DNA of 64,000 nucleotides from Flavobacterium aquariorum. GTDB lineage: Bacteria > Bacteroidota > Bacteroidia > Flavobacteriales > Flavobacteriaceae. The notes under the pieces are model-generated. The model saw nothing but the letters and a program-made list of their open reading frames with translations, was not told where the DNA came from and made no database searches. Where the stretch lies: contig NZ_QKXH01000001.1 of the NCBI RefSeq assembly GCF_003254745.1, forward strand, positions 558,001 to 622,000, written 5' to 3'. Positions within the stretch are counted from its first letter, which is position 1. Each line of letters starts with the position of its first letter. A program made the translations under genes and the position numbers. Of this stretch, positions 25,083-33,652 are shown in pieces.

Positions 25083-26885
25083 TTACTCTTCTTTATCGTT
25101 TAGTTTGCGTTCCAATTCAGCCTGGAATTCTTCCATAACAGGTTTCATAGTGCTTTCTGGAATATCCGCAATTCGAATGTACATTAATCCATCGATAGCG
25201 TTGTTGAATAAAGGGTCTACATTAAAAGCAACCAGTTTTGCGTTTTGTTTGATGTATTTTTTTATCAATACAGGAAGTCTTAAAATCCCTGGCTCTAATT
25301 CGTCAATAAGTTTGTCGAATTTATTCAAATCAGCTTCCGCTTCATCAAAAATAAAATCCTTGTCGGCATCTTTTAGTTTGACTTTGAATTCTTTTTTAGG
25401 ATGGATATACTGTGCAATATAAGGGTCATAATAGTGCGATTTCATGAATTCAATCATCAATGATTTCGAAAAATCCGAAAATTGATTACTGATACTTACT
25501 CCACCCAATAAATATTTATGCTCCGGATAATGTAAAGTGGTATGAATAATTCCTCTCCACAATAAGAACAACGGCATTGGTTTTTGCTGATATTCCTTGA
25601 TGATAAAAGCTCTACCCATATCGATAGATTTGCTCATCATGTCGTGCAATTCCGGTTCAAAACGAAAAAGTCCATTCAGATAAAATCCTTCAATACCGTA
25701 TTTAGGGTAAATGTGAGATCCCAATCCCATTCGGTAAGCTCCCGCGATTTGTTTGGTGTCATCATCCCATAAAAAGAGGTGGCGATAGTATTTGTCGTAT
25801 TTGTCAATGTCAATAGATTCATTCGTCCCTTCACCAACTTCTCTAAAAGTAATCTCACGCAAACGTCCAATTTCATGAAGAATATTTGGAATCTGTTTGG
25901 CCTCGGCAAAAAACACTTCGTAATTTTTACTTTGTAAAAGTCGAAGGTCGGCTACTCTCAAAGCTTCCACTTCGGCAATCATTTTGTCGGTACTGGCCGG
26001 AGTCACAATTTTTTTAGGGGCTTTGGAAGGCATTAAATTAGCCGTATTCAAAAAATTGTTCTCTTTTTCAAAAGGATTGGCCAGCATATAGGTTTTCTTT
26101 CTCAAGAATTCCGTGTAATCCTCAATCGATTCGTATTCGTTTTGTTCGGCAACAGAAATAGGTTTTCCAACGCGTACCTTAATAATTCTGTCTTTCTGAG
26201 TCAATAATTCCGATGGTAATTTGGCCGTTCTTAATGTGTCGTTTATTCTGGACAGAAAATAAAACAAGCGGCTGTTTTTGGCGTGAAAATAAATAGGCAC
26301 CACAGGAACCTGTGCTTTTCTAATTACTTTTATGGCTCCTTCTTCCCAAGCTTTATCAACTACTAATTTTCCATCTTTATAAGTAGAAACTTCACCGGCA
26401 GGGAACATTCCCAATGGTTTACCATCTCTAAGGTGGCGCAATGTTTCCTTAATACCTACCACACTTGACTTAGCGTCTTTGTGATTTTCAAAAGGATTGA
26501 CCGGCATGATATAGGGTTTCATCGGGTCAATTCGATGCAGTAAAAAATTCGCTATGATTTTAAAATTGGGCTCTCTTTCAAGCATTAATTTCAACAACAA
26601 AATACCATCAATTCCTCCAAGAGGATGATTTGAAATGGTAATATAGGCGCCATCTTTTGGTAAACGTTTAAAATCTTCTTCCGGAATCTCAAATTTAATT
26701 TGAAACTCGTCCAATATAGCATTCAAGAACGGTAGCTCTTTCAAATGTTTGTTGCGGTCGTATATTTTGTTTAATGTCGAAATCTTTAAAACTTTCATCA
26801 ACAACCAGCCCGAAAAAGTACCGAAAACGCCGTACTTGTCCGTATTTATTGTCTTTGCAACTTCTTTCGCGGTAACTAAACCCAT
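25083..26885 (-). CDS. olsF: OlsF-like bifunctional acyltransferase (ornithine-lipid type)
   Basis: A 600-residue fused protein. The N-terminal half (to ~300) is a PlsC-like acyltransferase: SNHPLGGIDG at 85-94 (His87 and Asp93, one residue more than the usual HX4D), MFPAGEVSTYKDG, and VVPIYFHAKNS. The C-terminal half (~330-590) is a hemolysin-type GNAT-like acyltransferase (HEIGRLREITFREVGEGTNES, KQIAGAYRMGLGSHIYP, PLFLLWRGIIHTTL). This order and length match OlsF, described in Flavobacterium and Serratia, which attaches both acyl chains of ornithine lipids. The product probably shapes membrane lipid composition under stress or phosphate limitation. Single gene with a TAnnTTTG box 26 bases upstream. 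Confidence 0.8.
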   Translation of the reverse strand: MGLVTAKEVAKTINTDKYGVFGTFSGWLLMKVLKISTLNKIYDRNKHLKELPFLNAILDEFQIKFEIPEEDFKRLPKDGAYITISNHPLGGIDGILLLKLMLEREPNFKIIANFLLHRIDPMKPYIMPVNPFENHKDAKSSVVGIKETLRHLRDGKPLGMFPAGEVSTYKDGKLVVDKAWEEGAIKVIRKAQVPVVPIYFHAKNSRLFYFLSRINDTLRTAKLPSELLTQKDRIIKVRVGKPISVAEQNEYESIEDYTEFLRKKTYMLANPFEKENNFLNTANLMPSKAPKKIVTPASTDKMIAEVEALRVADLRLLQSKNYEVFFAEAKQIPNILHEIGRLREITFREVGEGTNESIDIDKYDKYYRHLFLWDDDTKQIAGAYRMGLGSHIYPKYGIEGFYLNGLFRFEPELHDMMSKSIDMGRAFIIKEYQQKPMPLFLLWRGIIHTTLHYPEHKYLLGGVSISNQFSDFSKSLMIEFMKSHYYDPYIAQYIHPKKEFKVKLKDADKDFIFDEAEADLNKFDKLIDELEPGILRLPVLIKKYIKQNAKLVAFNVDPLFNNAIDGLMYIRIADIPESTMKPVMEEFQAELERKLNDKEE

Positions 26886-26911
26886 TTATTTTTTCTTTTT
26901 TGAGCAAGAGA

Positions 26912-26919
26912 CAAAGATA
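26912..26919 (-). promoter_or_regulatory. Predicted -7 box for the OlsF-like gene
   Basis: The minus strand reads TATCTTTG, an exact TAnnTTTG match 26 bases before the start at 26885. Confidence 0.5.
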
Positions 26920-27082
26920 GCAAAATACTCCATTTTTTATGGTTTTTTTTGAATCAATCTTTCTACTTTTTACTACTTTTGAATTCCACAGAAAAAATAA
27001 TCTTCCGGATTTGAGATAAAAAAATGGTTTTAAGAACCAGTTTTCGTCAAAATTTACTTCGGATTAAAAAAAATTTATAGTA

Positions 27083-27844
27083 ATGAAAATTATCTCGTAC
27101 AACGTAAACGGAATTAGAGCCGCTATCACCAAAGGATTTATAGAATGGTTGCAACATGCCAATCCCGATGTTATTTGCCTGCAGGAAATCAAAGCGACCG
27201 AAGAGCAAATTCCCGTTTCCGACATTACCGCTGCGGGCTATCCGTATCAATATTATTACCCAGCGACCAAAAAAGGCTACAGTGGCGTTGCCATTCTTTC
27301 CAAAATAAAACCGAATAATGTAGTTTATGGAACTGGTATCCAGCATATGGATTTTGAAGGACGTAATCTTCGCGCCGATTTTGACAACTGCTCTGTAATG
27401 AGTTTGTATCTGCCTTCGGGAACCAATGGCGATCGTTTAAGTCACAAGTTTATGTATATGGATGATTTTCAAAACTACATAGATGAACTTAAAAAAGGAA
27501 TCCCTAATCTAATCATTTGCGGAGATTATAACATTTGCCACGAGGCAATCGATATACACGATCCAATCAGAAACAAAAATGTATCAGGATTTTTACCCGA
27601 GGAAAGAGCTTGGTTGGATAAATTCATGAAATCTGGATTCGTAGACAGTTTTCGTCATTTCAACAGCGAACCACATCAATATTCATGGTGGAGTTACCGC
27701 GCCGGAGCTCGCGGGAATAACAAAGGTTGGCGCATCGATTACAATTTAGTGAGCGACTCCCTAAAACATAAACTCAAAAGGGCCGTTATATTACCAGACG
27801 CCATGCATTCTGATCATTGCCCGGTTTTGGTGGAAATAGAATAG
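27083..27844 (+). CDS. xth: Exodeoxyribonuclease III
   Basis: A 253-residue endonuclease/exonuclease/phosphatase-fold protein. Visible hallmarks are MKIISYNVNGIRAAI, VICLQEIKA (metal-binding Glu), SLYLPSGTNGD, ICGDYNICHEAIDIHDP, WWSYRAGARGNNKGWRIDY and the terminal SDHCPV with catalytic Asp-His. It cleaves DNA at abasic sites and removes 3' blocks in base-excision repair. It stands alone. Confidence 0.95.
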   Translation: MKIISYNVNGIRAAITKGFIEWLQHANPDVICLQEIKATEEQIPVSDITAAGYPYQYYYPATKKGYSGVAILSKIKPNNVVYGTGIQHMDFEGRNLRADFDNCSVMSLYLPSGTNGDRLSHKFMYMDDFQNYIDELKKGIPNLIICGDYNICHEAIDIHDPIRNKNVSGFLPEERAWLDKFMKSGFVDSFRHFNSEPHQYSWWSYRAGARGNNKGWRIDYNLVSDSLKHKLKRAVILPDAMHSDHCPVLVEIE

Positions 27845-27901
27845 GGACAATTCAATATCAATGGCAATGTCAATTGCAAATAAAAAAGAATGAAAGTTAT
27901 A

Positions 27902-28050
27902 AGGAGCTAATCCAGCTATCCGCTGCAATCTTGTTTGCAAAAATCATTTTTTGTAAGCCATTGCAGGAGCTTCCGTTGGTCGCTCTGCACTAGCAACAAA
28001 AAAATAGATTTTTCACAAACAAGGATTTCCACTGTTATCTGGGCTAGGGC
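27902..28050 (+). repeat. Interspersed hairpin repeat, copy 3 (extended centre)
   Basis: The arms match copy 2 (AGCTAATCCAGCTATCCGC..., GGATTTCCACTGTTATC...GGGCTAGGG). The centre differs in sequence and is longer, yet CTTGTTTGCAAAAATC pairs with GATTTTTCACAAACAAG, and an inner hairpin GCAGGAGC/GCTCTGC sits at its tip. It lies between xth and the OmpA gene. Confidence 0.75.
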
Positions 28051-28111
28051 ATTCCGTATTTCAAGAACTTTTGACCTCAAATACCACATATAAATAGTAA
28101 AACTTAACAAA

Positions 28112-29050
28112 ATGATTAAAAAAATTTCCATCGGACTTTTAATTATGGCATTGTCCACTTCTTGTGTTTCCAAGAAAATCTACAATGATCTTGAAAACCA
28201 ATTTGCCAATCTAAAAAAGGAAAATAGAGCCATTTCTGATGAAAATGCCGCTTTATTGGCATCCAAAAAACAATTGGAATCAGAGAAAGCCACTTTGCAA
28301 TCCAAATTGGATGACACCAACGCCAACTTGGCCAAAGTGCAAGCCGATTATGAGGCTGTCAAAAACAAAATGAAAGTGATGCAGGATTCGTATGCTGCTT
28401 TAGAAAAAAACAGCAACGAAGCTTTGGAAGCTAACATGAAAAAGAATCGTGAATTATTGGCGCAGCTGGATGCTAAAGCAAAAGCACTAGCATTGGAACA
28501 AGAAAAATTGAATGCAAGCAGCCAACGCTTGAAAGAACTGGAAGATTTAATTGCAGCCAAAGAAGCCAGCATGAAAAAACTAAAAGAAACACTTTCTAAG
28601 GCTTTAAATGGTTTTGAAGGCAAAGGTTTGACAGTAGAACAAAAAAACGGAAAAGTTTATGTTTCTATGGAAAACAAACTGCTTTTCAATTCGGGAAGTT
28701 GGGCTGTAGGAACCGAAGGTAAAAAAGCGGTTGTTGAAGTAGGGAAAGTATTGGGAGATAATCCTGATATTTCGGTATTGATCGAAGGACATACTGATAA
28801 TGACCCGTACGAAGGTTCTGGACCAATTGCTGATAACTGGGATCTTTCTACCAAAAGAGCTACGGCTATCGTTACTATTTTGGGAGAAAACAAAAAAGTA
28901 AACAAACAAAATCTTACGGCAGCCGGAAGAAGTGAATATTCTCCTTTAGCGCCCAATAACACTGCTGAAGGAAAAGCTAAAAACCGTAGAATCGAAATTA
29001 TTTTGACTCCAAGATTGGACGAAATTTCAAAAATGTTGAATGAGTTTTAG
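28112..29050 (+). CDS. OmpA family peptidoglycan-binding lipoprotein
   Basis: A 312-residue outer-membrane lipoprotein. The signal ends in lipobox STSC with Cys18. Residues ~25-165 are a long coiled coil rich in Ala, Lys and Glu. The C-terminal OmpA domain (residues ~175-300) has LLIEGHTDNDPY..., LSTKRATAIVTIL, AAGRSEYSPLAPNNTAEGKAKNRRIEIILTP, with the conserved Asp and Arg that bind diaminopimelate in peptidoglycan. It anchors the outer membrane to the wall. A stem-loop terminator follows. Confidence 0.92.
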   Translation: MIKKISIGLLIMALSTSCVSKKIYNDLENQFANLKKENRAISDENAALLASKKQLESEKATLQSKLDDTNANLAKVQADYEAVKNKMKVMQDSYAALEKNSNEALEANMKKNRELLAQLDAKAKALALEQEKLNASSQRLKELEDLIAAKEASMKKLKETLSKALNGFEGKGLTVEQKNGKVYVSMENKLLFNSGSWAVGTEGKKAVVEVGKVLGDNPDISVLIEGHTDNDPYEGSGPIADNWDLSTKRATAIVTILGENKKVNKQNLTAAGRSEYSPLAPNNTAEGKAKNRRIEIILTPRLDEISKMLNEF

Positions 29051-29092
29051 GAAGAAGAAGCTAAGATTCTAAGTCACGAAGAGACTAAGTTT

Positions 29093-29129
29093 AAAAAAGG
29101 TTCGCGTATAAACGTCGAACCTTTTTTTG
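29093..29129 (+). terminator. Terminator of the OmpA gene
   Basis: AAAAAGGTTCG pairs with CGAACCTTTTT and is followed by T. It lies 43 bases after the stop codon. Confidence 0.85.
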
Positions 29130-29172
29130 TTAATATTAGGCAAAGCCGAACTAAAAACGAATAACTAATTTT

Positions 29173-29180
29173 TATCTTTG
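29173..29180 (+). promoter_or_regulatory. Predicted -7 box for the aldo/keto reductase
   Basis: TATCTTTG matches TAnnTTTG exactly, about 57 bases before the ATG at 29237. The right arm of the CTAAG-word repeat would be in the leader. Confidence 0.5.
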
Positions 29181-29236
29181 CTTTCAAACAAAATTTAACA
29201 ACTTAGTTTCTTAGAATCTTAGCGACTTTAAAAAAA

Positions 29237-30274
29237 ATGAAATACACTACTTTACCCAATACTGATATAAAAGTCAGTAAAATATGCCTTGGAACAATGA
29301 CTTTTGGGCAACAAAATAATGAATCTGAAGGACATGCCCAAATGGATTATGCACTCGAAAAGGGAGTCAATTTCTTTGATACCGCCGAGATGTATTCCAT
29401 TCCAGGAAAAAAAGAGACGTACGGGAGCACCGAGAAAATAATAGGTTCGTGGTTTAAGAAAACCGGAAAAAGAGAAGAAGTAGTACTAGCCTCAAAGATT
29501 GCTGGACCAAGTCCGATTTTTGGTTATATGCGTGAAAAATTGGATTTTTCCCCTGCAAGTCTTCAATATGCTTTGGACAACAGTTTACAACGACTTCAAA
29601 CGGATTATTTGGATCTTTATCAATTGCATTGGCCGGAGCGCAAAACCAATTTTTTTGGACAAAGAGGTTTCAAAGTTCAAGAGGATGCTTGGGAAGATAA
29701 TATTCACGCTGTTCTTGAAACATTGGATGGTTTTGTTAAAGCTGGAAAAATAAAACATATCGGAGTTTCCAATGAGAATCCTTGGGGAATGATGCGTTTT
29801 CTAGAAGAAAGCAAATACAATAATTTACCAAGAATTAAAACCATTCAAAATCCATATTCGTTATTGAATCGTCTTTTCGAAAATGCTTCTGCCGAAGTTT
29901 GTCTTCGTGAGAATGTGGGATTGTTGGCTTATTCACCTTTGGCTTTTGGTGTTCTGTCCGGGAAATTCTTAACTGGTGAATCCCATCCGAATGCAAGACT
30001 GAGTTTATTTCCGCAGTATTCGAGATACAGCAGTGCAAAATCCACTGAGGCAACAAAACTTTATCAAGAGATTGCACAGAAACACGGATTGACATTGACG
30101 CAACTGGCTCTGGCTTTTGTACAACAACAGCCTTTCTTGACGAGTTCCATTATTGGAGCCACTACAATGGAACAACTCAAAGAAAATATAGATACAATTC
30201 AGGTAACACTTTCCGATGATATTTTAAAAGAAATAGATGCTGTTCAGGCCATTATTCCTGATCCGGCTCCTTAA
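29237..30274 (+). CDS. Aldo/keto reductase (Tas-like)
   Basis: A 345-residue NADP-dependent oxidoreductase of the AKR superfamily. The catalytic tetrad is present: Asp48, Tyr53, Lys87 and His131 (NFFDTAEMY, VVLASKIAG, LYQLHWPE). The C-terminal SSIIGATTMEQLKENI stretch is the phosphate-binding part. Similarity of the opening (KYTTLPNTDIKVSKICLGTMTFGQQN) and of the YGSTEKIIGSWFK loop places it with Tas-type reductases. Physiological substrate is unknown. Terminator follows. Confidence 0.92.
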   Translation: MKYTTLPNTDIKVSKICLGTMTFGQQNNESEGHAQMDYALEKGVNFFDTAEMYSIPGKKETYGSTEKIIGSWFKKTGKREEVVLASKIAGPSPIFGYMREKLDFSPASLQYALDNSLQRLQTDYLDLYQLHWPERKTNFFGQRGFKVQEDAWEDNIHAVLETLDGFVKAGKIKHIGVSNENPWGMMRFLEESKYNNLPRIKTIQNPYSLLNRLFENASAEVCLRENVGLLAYSPLAFGVLSGKFLTGESHPNARLSLFPQYSRYSSAKSTEATKLYQEIAQKHGLTLTQLALAFVQQQPFLTSSIIGATTMEQLKENIDTIQVTLSDDILKEIDAVQAIIPDPAP

Positions 30275-30296
30275 TAATCATTAAATGAAATAAATT

Positions 30297-30333
30297 AAAA
30301 AACCTGTCAGTTTTTGAATCTGACAGGTTTTTT
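30297..30333. terminator. Bidirectional terminator
   Basis: AAAAAACCTGTCAG pairs perfectly with CTGACAGGTTTTTT around a nine-base loop, between the convergent genes ending at 30274 and 30339. Confidence 0.9.
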
Positions 30334-30338
30334 GCTGT

Positions 30339-31988
30339 TTACAAATTATCTATAACCTGATCTTTAGGATAACGAACTTTGTAACTTATCCTGATTTTCC
30401 TAGTTTCATTCGACTTCATCTGCAATTGCCAGGTTAGAATACCTGTTTCTGGATTTACTTTGGCATGGTCACTTTGAAGCAATTCAATTTCAATATCTTT
30501 ATTTGAACTCAATGGATATTGATCTTTCAATATCATTTCAATGGCTTCTTTTTTGTTGTTTCTTAAAGTGATATCAAAGGTGAAAATTTGCTCTTTTTTG
30601 GAAGACAAAAACTTGGTACCCGATTGATCCACCACTTTTTCTCGCTTGATGGTAACTTTTTTATCACGGCCCATACTCAAACTTAAAGTGTCACTTGTCT
30701 GACTTGGTTCAATTAAAGTTTTACCCACATACATGCCTTCAAAAATAATATTGGCTTCGCCTCTCAATAAGTTGTATTTACTATAATCGATAATTTCGGC
30801 GAGTAAAAAGGCATCTTTTTCTGCTTTTGGTACTGCATAAAATTTATACGATGCGGGAAGTTTGATTTCTTTTAACGAAACGCTGTGCACTTTTCCATTC
30901 GACAAAATATCATATGGAATATCAATATCAAAGGAGATATTCAGTTGGTTTTCTAGTACTGTGGTGTAGTTTGAAATTGATGATTCTGATTGCATAATCG
31001 GTTGTGCATCCATTTCTTCGTTAGCAATTTGAACCCCTGCAACTCTTCCTTGCAATTGGGTTGGAACTCCTTTTTTCTTAGAGCCATAACCCGTCATAAC
31101 TACTTCGTTTAAATTTGGTCTGTAATTTAAAAACCAAGAATTCAATAATGGTGCTTGATTATTTTGGTTGGGAACACCGCTGGACAATGTTAGTTTTACT
31201 TTTTTCCAATCGATTCCTGTGTTTTGAACTACCTGCGCTTTGTACATCATATTGATTGGCGCTGTTACACTTTCGGTACGAAGATCATAGAAAGGTGTCC
31301 AAGAAGCATTATTCGACAAATAAGTAATATCTAGTGGAACTGCTCCGGCCAAATTATTCATCACTTGAACAATCAATTTACCGGATGAGGTTTTTTCTTC
31401 TTTGCTCGTATCTACTTCGAGTTTGTTGTTTAGTTTTTGAAGAATTTCAGTTAGCTTTTGTTCTTTTTCGGTTAGAGTATTTATCGTATTGGCAATTTCA
31501 GTCTGTTTGGCTTTATAATAATCGACCATTTTCATTAGTTCCATCACATTCAAACCCGAATTTACTCCTGAAACTTGTTGATTTTTGTCTAAAAGGCTCA
31601 GTGTTTTGGTCTCCGCATTTTTTGCATTGCCTACTTTTAAAATCTCTTTTTGTACCAAAACAATACTGTCTTTTACTCTTTTTAAGGCAGGCGATCTTAA
31701 ATCTATTTCATATTCTGAAACATAATCGTTGGTAAATTGGACAGAAAGAACAGTTACTGTTGCAGGCGCTCCTATTTGAACCGAATTTTCATTTAAGTCT
31801 ACCGCTACGTTTTTGATAACAATTTCACTCGTACCCAAAGGCAGATTTAGATTGGTGGTTTGCGAAATTTCGGCAGCATTAAAATACACGGTTGCAGCTT
31901 TTACTTTGGCAGTGGTGAAAATTGGTTTTTGTGCCAAAGCAATAGTGGTAACCAATAAAAAGGCAGATAATATCGTTTTTTTGAACAT
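30339..31988 (-). CDS. MuiA-type DUF4140/DUF4139 protein with SusC-plug-like segment
   Basis: A 549-residue secreted protein with signal peptide (FKKTILSAFLLVTTIALAQ). Residues ~25-125 resemble DUF4140, residues ~150-200 a coiled coil, and ~205-545 DUF4139 (ITYLSNNASWTPFYDLR, KVKLTLSSGVPN, PLSSNKDIEIELLQS...TWQLQMKSNETRKIRISYKVRYP). Residues 292-322 read NLNEVVMTGYGSKKKG...LQGRVAGVQI, very like the start of SusC/RagA receptor plugs and foreign to ordinary MuiA proteins. The MuiA name derives from mucoidy inhibition in other bacteria; a surface-polysaccharide role here is only inferred. Confidence 0.85.
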   Translation of the reverse strand: MFKKTILSAFLLVTTIALAQKPIFTTAKVKAATVYFNAAEISQTTNLNLPLGTSEIVIKNVAVDLNENSVQIGAPATVTVLSVQFTNDYVSEYEIDLRSPALKRVKDSIVLVQKEILKVGNAKNAETKTLSLLDKNQQVSGVNSGLNVMELMKMVDYYKAKQTEIANTINTLTEKEQKLTEILQKLNNKLEVDTSKEEKTSSGKLIVQVMNNLAGAVPLDITYLSNNASWTPFYDLRTESVTAPINMMYKAQVVQNTGIDWKKVKLTLSSGVPNQNNQAPLLNSWFLNYRPNLNEVVMTGYGSKKKGVPTQLQGRVAGVQIANEEMDAQPIMQSESSISNYTTVLENQLNISFDIDIPYDILSNGKVHSVSLKEIKLPASYKFYAVPKAEKDAFLLAEIIDYSKYNLLRGEANIIFEGMYVGKTLIEPSQTSDTLSLSMGRDKKVTIKREKVVDQSGTKFLSSKKEQIFTFDITLRNNKKEAIEMILKDQYPLSSNKDIEIELLQSDHAKVNPETGILTWQLQMKSNETRKIRISYKVRYPKDQVIDNL

Positions 31989-32115
31989 AAGTAGGTATTT
32001 TAATTTTTATATGATATTCATTACAAATAACGTCTTTTATAAACAGATAAGTTACGTAAGTAAATTTTAAGATTTAAATTGCTGTGAACTTATATGATTT
32101 ATAGGTTAGAATGTT

Positions 32116-33276
32116 TTATTTTTCAACTGTATAGCCTTTTACTTTCGCAAAAGCCACAATAGAAGTACTGATTGCATTTCCTAAATCGTCTTGTGATTTT
32201 GTTTTTTTGGCTTCGGTATCTATATATTGTTGGCGTTTTTTGCCCAAATCGCTAATTTCTTTTTGGATTGCTTCTCTCTCTTTGGTTTTTTGGGTAACAA
32301 TCACCTCCAATTCAGCTTCCGATTTGTTTTGAAGTTCAGTTGGTAATTCCTCTTTTTTAATTTTGGCGATGGCTTTTGGATCTTCTTTTACACGGTCAAC
32401 AAGATCCCAGCTTTCATTTTTATAAACTGCTTTGGATTTACTTACGGCACGTTCGGCATAATTGGCTGCTGAAACTCCTTGTGCATTTTTGTCTTGCACT
32501 TCTTGGTTCATTTTTTTAGAAGAACCCTTTGCTCCGTAGCCAATATAGGTGTTATTGATTTTTACATTGCATTTGGATATTTGATCGTCATAAGGCGTTG
32601 ATAAATATTTAACTGAGAGATTAGAGTCAATGTTGAAGTATTTTCCTTTGCCATAATCAGCGCCGTCTTTCCAAAAGGTGTTGATGCCTTCCATGCTGCT
32701 TCCACAGAAAATAGTGTTCACATAAATATCGTTTTTCATAGCGTCGCTTATGGCTTCTTTGTAGTTGATGCCGCCTTGATTGAAAGCTTCGTTTCCTGCA
32801 ATGTATATGAGTTTCATATTGTTGTTTGCTGCACCCCATTGCAATTTTTGGGTTGCATCTTGGATTACAGCACCACAATATTCGTTACCACCATTTGTTT
32901 TTAAAGCAAATAATTTTTCGGAAATCAAGTCCAAATCGGTGGTTAGGGGCGTAACTTGTCTTATGTAATTGGATTGTTGGGCCAATCCGTCGTTGCCGTA
33001 TTCGTATAATGCAATTTCGATATCGGGAGTTTTACCTGAATATTTTAGCGTAGTCAATGTGTTTACGATATTCCAAAGCCTTGATTTGGCTTGATCGATT
33101 AATCCGTCCATACTGTTGGAAGTGTCCAATAAAAGCGCCACTTGAATTTTGGTGTTTTCAGTTGCTTTTGGTTTTTCGTTTATGTCATTTTTGATTGGTT
33201 TTGCATTCGAAGAATTGCAGCTTGCAAAAGAAATTGTGGTTGCCAAAAGCGCGGAGATAAATAGAGTCGATTTCAT
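32116..33276 (-). CDS. VWA-domain lipoprotein
   Basis: A 386-residue predicted lipoprotein (lipobox SFASC, Cys20). Residues ~45-230 form a von Willebrand factor A domain with MIDAS motif DTSNS at 51-55, a later threonine/aspartate region (TPLTTDLDL) and NEYCGAVIQDA. The second half is helical and Lys/Glu-rich with a likely coiled coil at ~310-365 (LEVIVTQKTKEREAIQKEISDLGKKRQQY). The role is probably adhesion or assembly of a surface complex via divalent-cation binding; no partner is obvious. A TAnnTTTG box lies upstream. Confidence 0.88.
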   Translation of the reverse strand: MKSTLFISALLATTISFASCNSSNAKPIKNDINEKPKATENTKIQVALLLDTSNSMDGLIDQAKSRLWNIVNTLTTLKYSGKTPDIEIALYEYGNDGLAQQSNYIRQVTPLTTDLDLISEKLFALKTNGGNEYCGAVIQDATQKLQWGAANNNMKLIYIAGNEAFNQGGINYKEAISDAMKNDIYVNTIFCGSSMEGINTFWKDGADYGKGKYFNIDSNLSVKYLSTPYDDQISKCNVKINNTYIGYGAKGSSKKMNQEVQDKNAQGVSAANYAERAVSKSKAVYKNESWDLVDRVKEDPKAIAKIKKEELPTELQNKSEAELEVIVTQKTKEREAIQKEISDLGKKRQQYIDTEAKKTKSQDDLGNAISTSIVAFAKVKGYTVEK

Positions 33277-33307
33277 GATTTTTCGTTTTTAAAGGTTGAT
33301 TACAGAC

Positions 33308-33315
33308 CAAACTTA
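33308..33315 (-). promoter_or_regulatory. Predicted -7 box for the VWA lipoprotein
   Basis: The minus strand reads TAAGTTTG, an exact TAnnTTTG match 31 bases before the start at 33276. Confidence 0.5.
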
Positions 33316-33430
33316 AAAACTAATAACACTCGTTTTTTGGACAAATGGTGAAACGGCCTTTTGACTTGGTGAAACGAGTTGTAAAAGGAGTTTAAAATAC
33401 TTTACTTTACACAGTGGAATTTTTTGAAAG

Positions 33431-33648
33431 TGGCTAAGTTTCTAAGAAGCTAAGATTCTAAGTAACTTGAAAAAACAAAATATTGTCTCTTAGCCCCGAT
33501 TGCAGTGGAAATCCTTATAAGCCGGGGTTCGGCTTATAAGATTGAAACGGAAAGCGGGACTAGTGCTGATGAAAATGCTAAATCTTTCTGCTCCAAACTA
33601 TTATTAATTTACTTAGTAACTTAGAGTCTTAGAAACTCAGAAACTTAA
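33431..33648. repeat. CTAAG-word inverted repeat enclosing a hairpin repeat copy
   Basis: Left arm 33431-33469 (CTAAGTTTCTAAGAAGCTAAG...) and right arm 33610-33648 (CTTAGTAACTTAGAGTCTTAG...) are largely complementary. The interspersed repeat copy at 33491-33572 sits between them. The right arm ends just before the start codon at 33653. Confidence 0.6.
33491..33572 (-). repeat. Interspersed hairpin repeat, copy 4 (inverted)
   Basis: On the minus strand the arms match copies 2 and 3 (CTAGTCCCGCTTTCCG..., GGATTTCCACTGCAATC...GGGGCTA). The central stem CTTATAAGCC (33514-33523) pairs with GGCTTATAAG (33531-33540) over a seven-base loop, with a sequence unlike the other copies' centres. Confidence 0.75.
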
Positions 33649-33652
33649 TAAA

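Larger units (their letters stand above)
29058..29230. repeat. CTAAG-word inverted repeat flanking a terminator and promoter
   Basis: Left arm 29058-29092 (CTAAGATTCTAAG...GACTAAG) and right arm 29198-29230 (CTTAGTTTCTTAG AATCTTAG) are largely complementary. Between them lie the OmpA gene terminator and the predicted promoter of the aldo/keto reductase. Same word family as 13731-13892 and 33431-33648. Confidence 0.6.
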
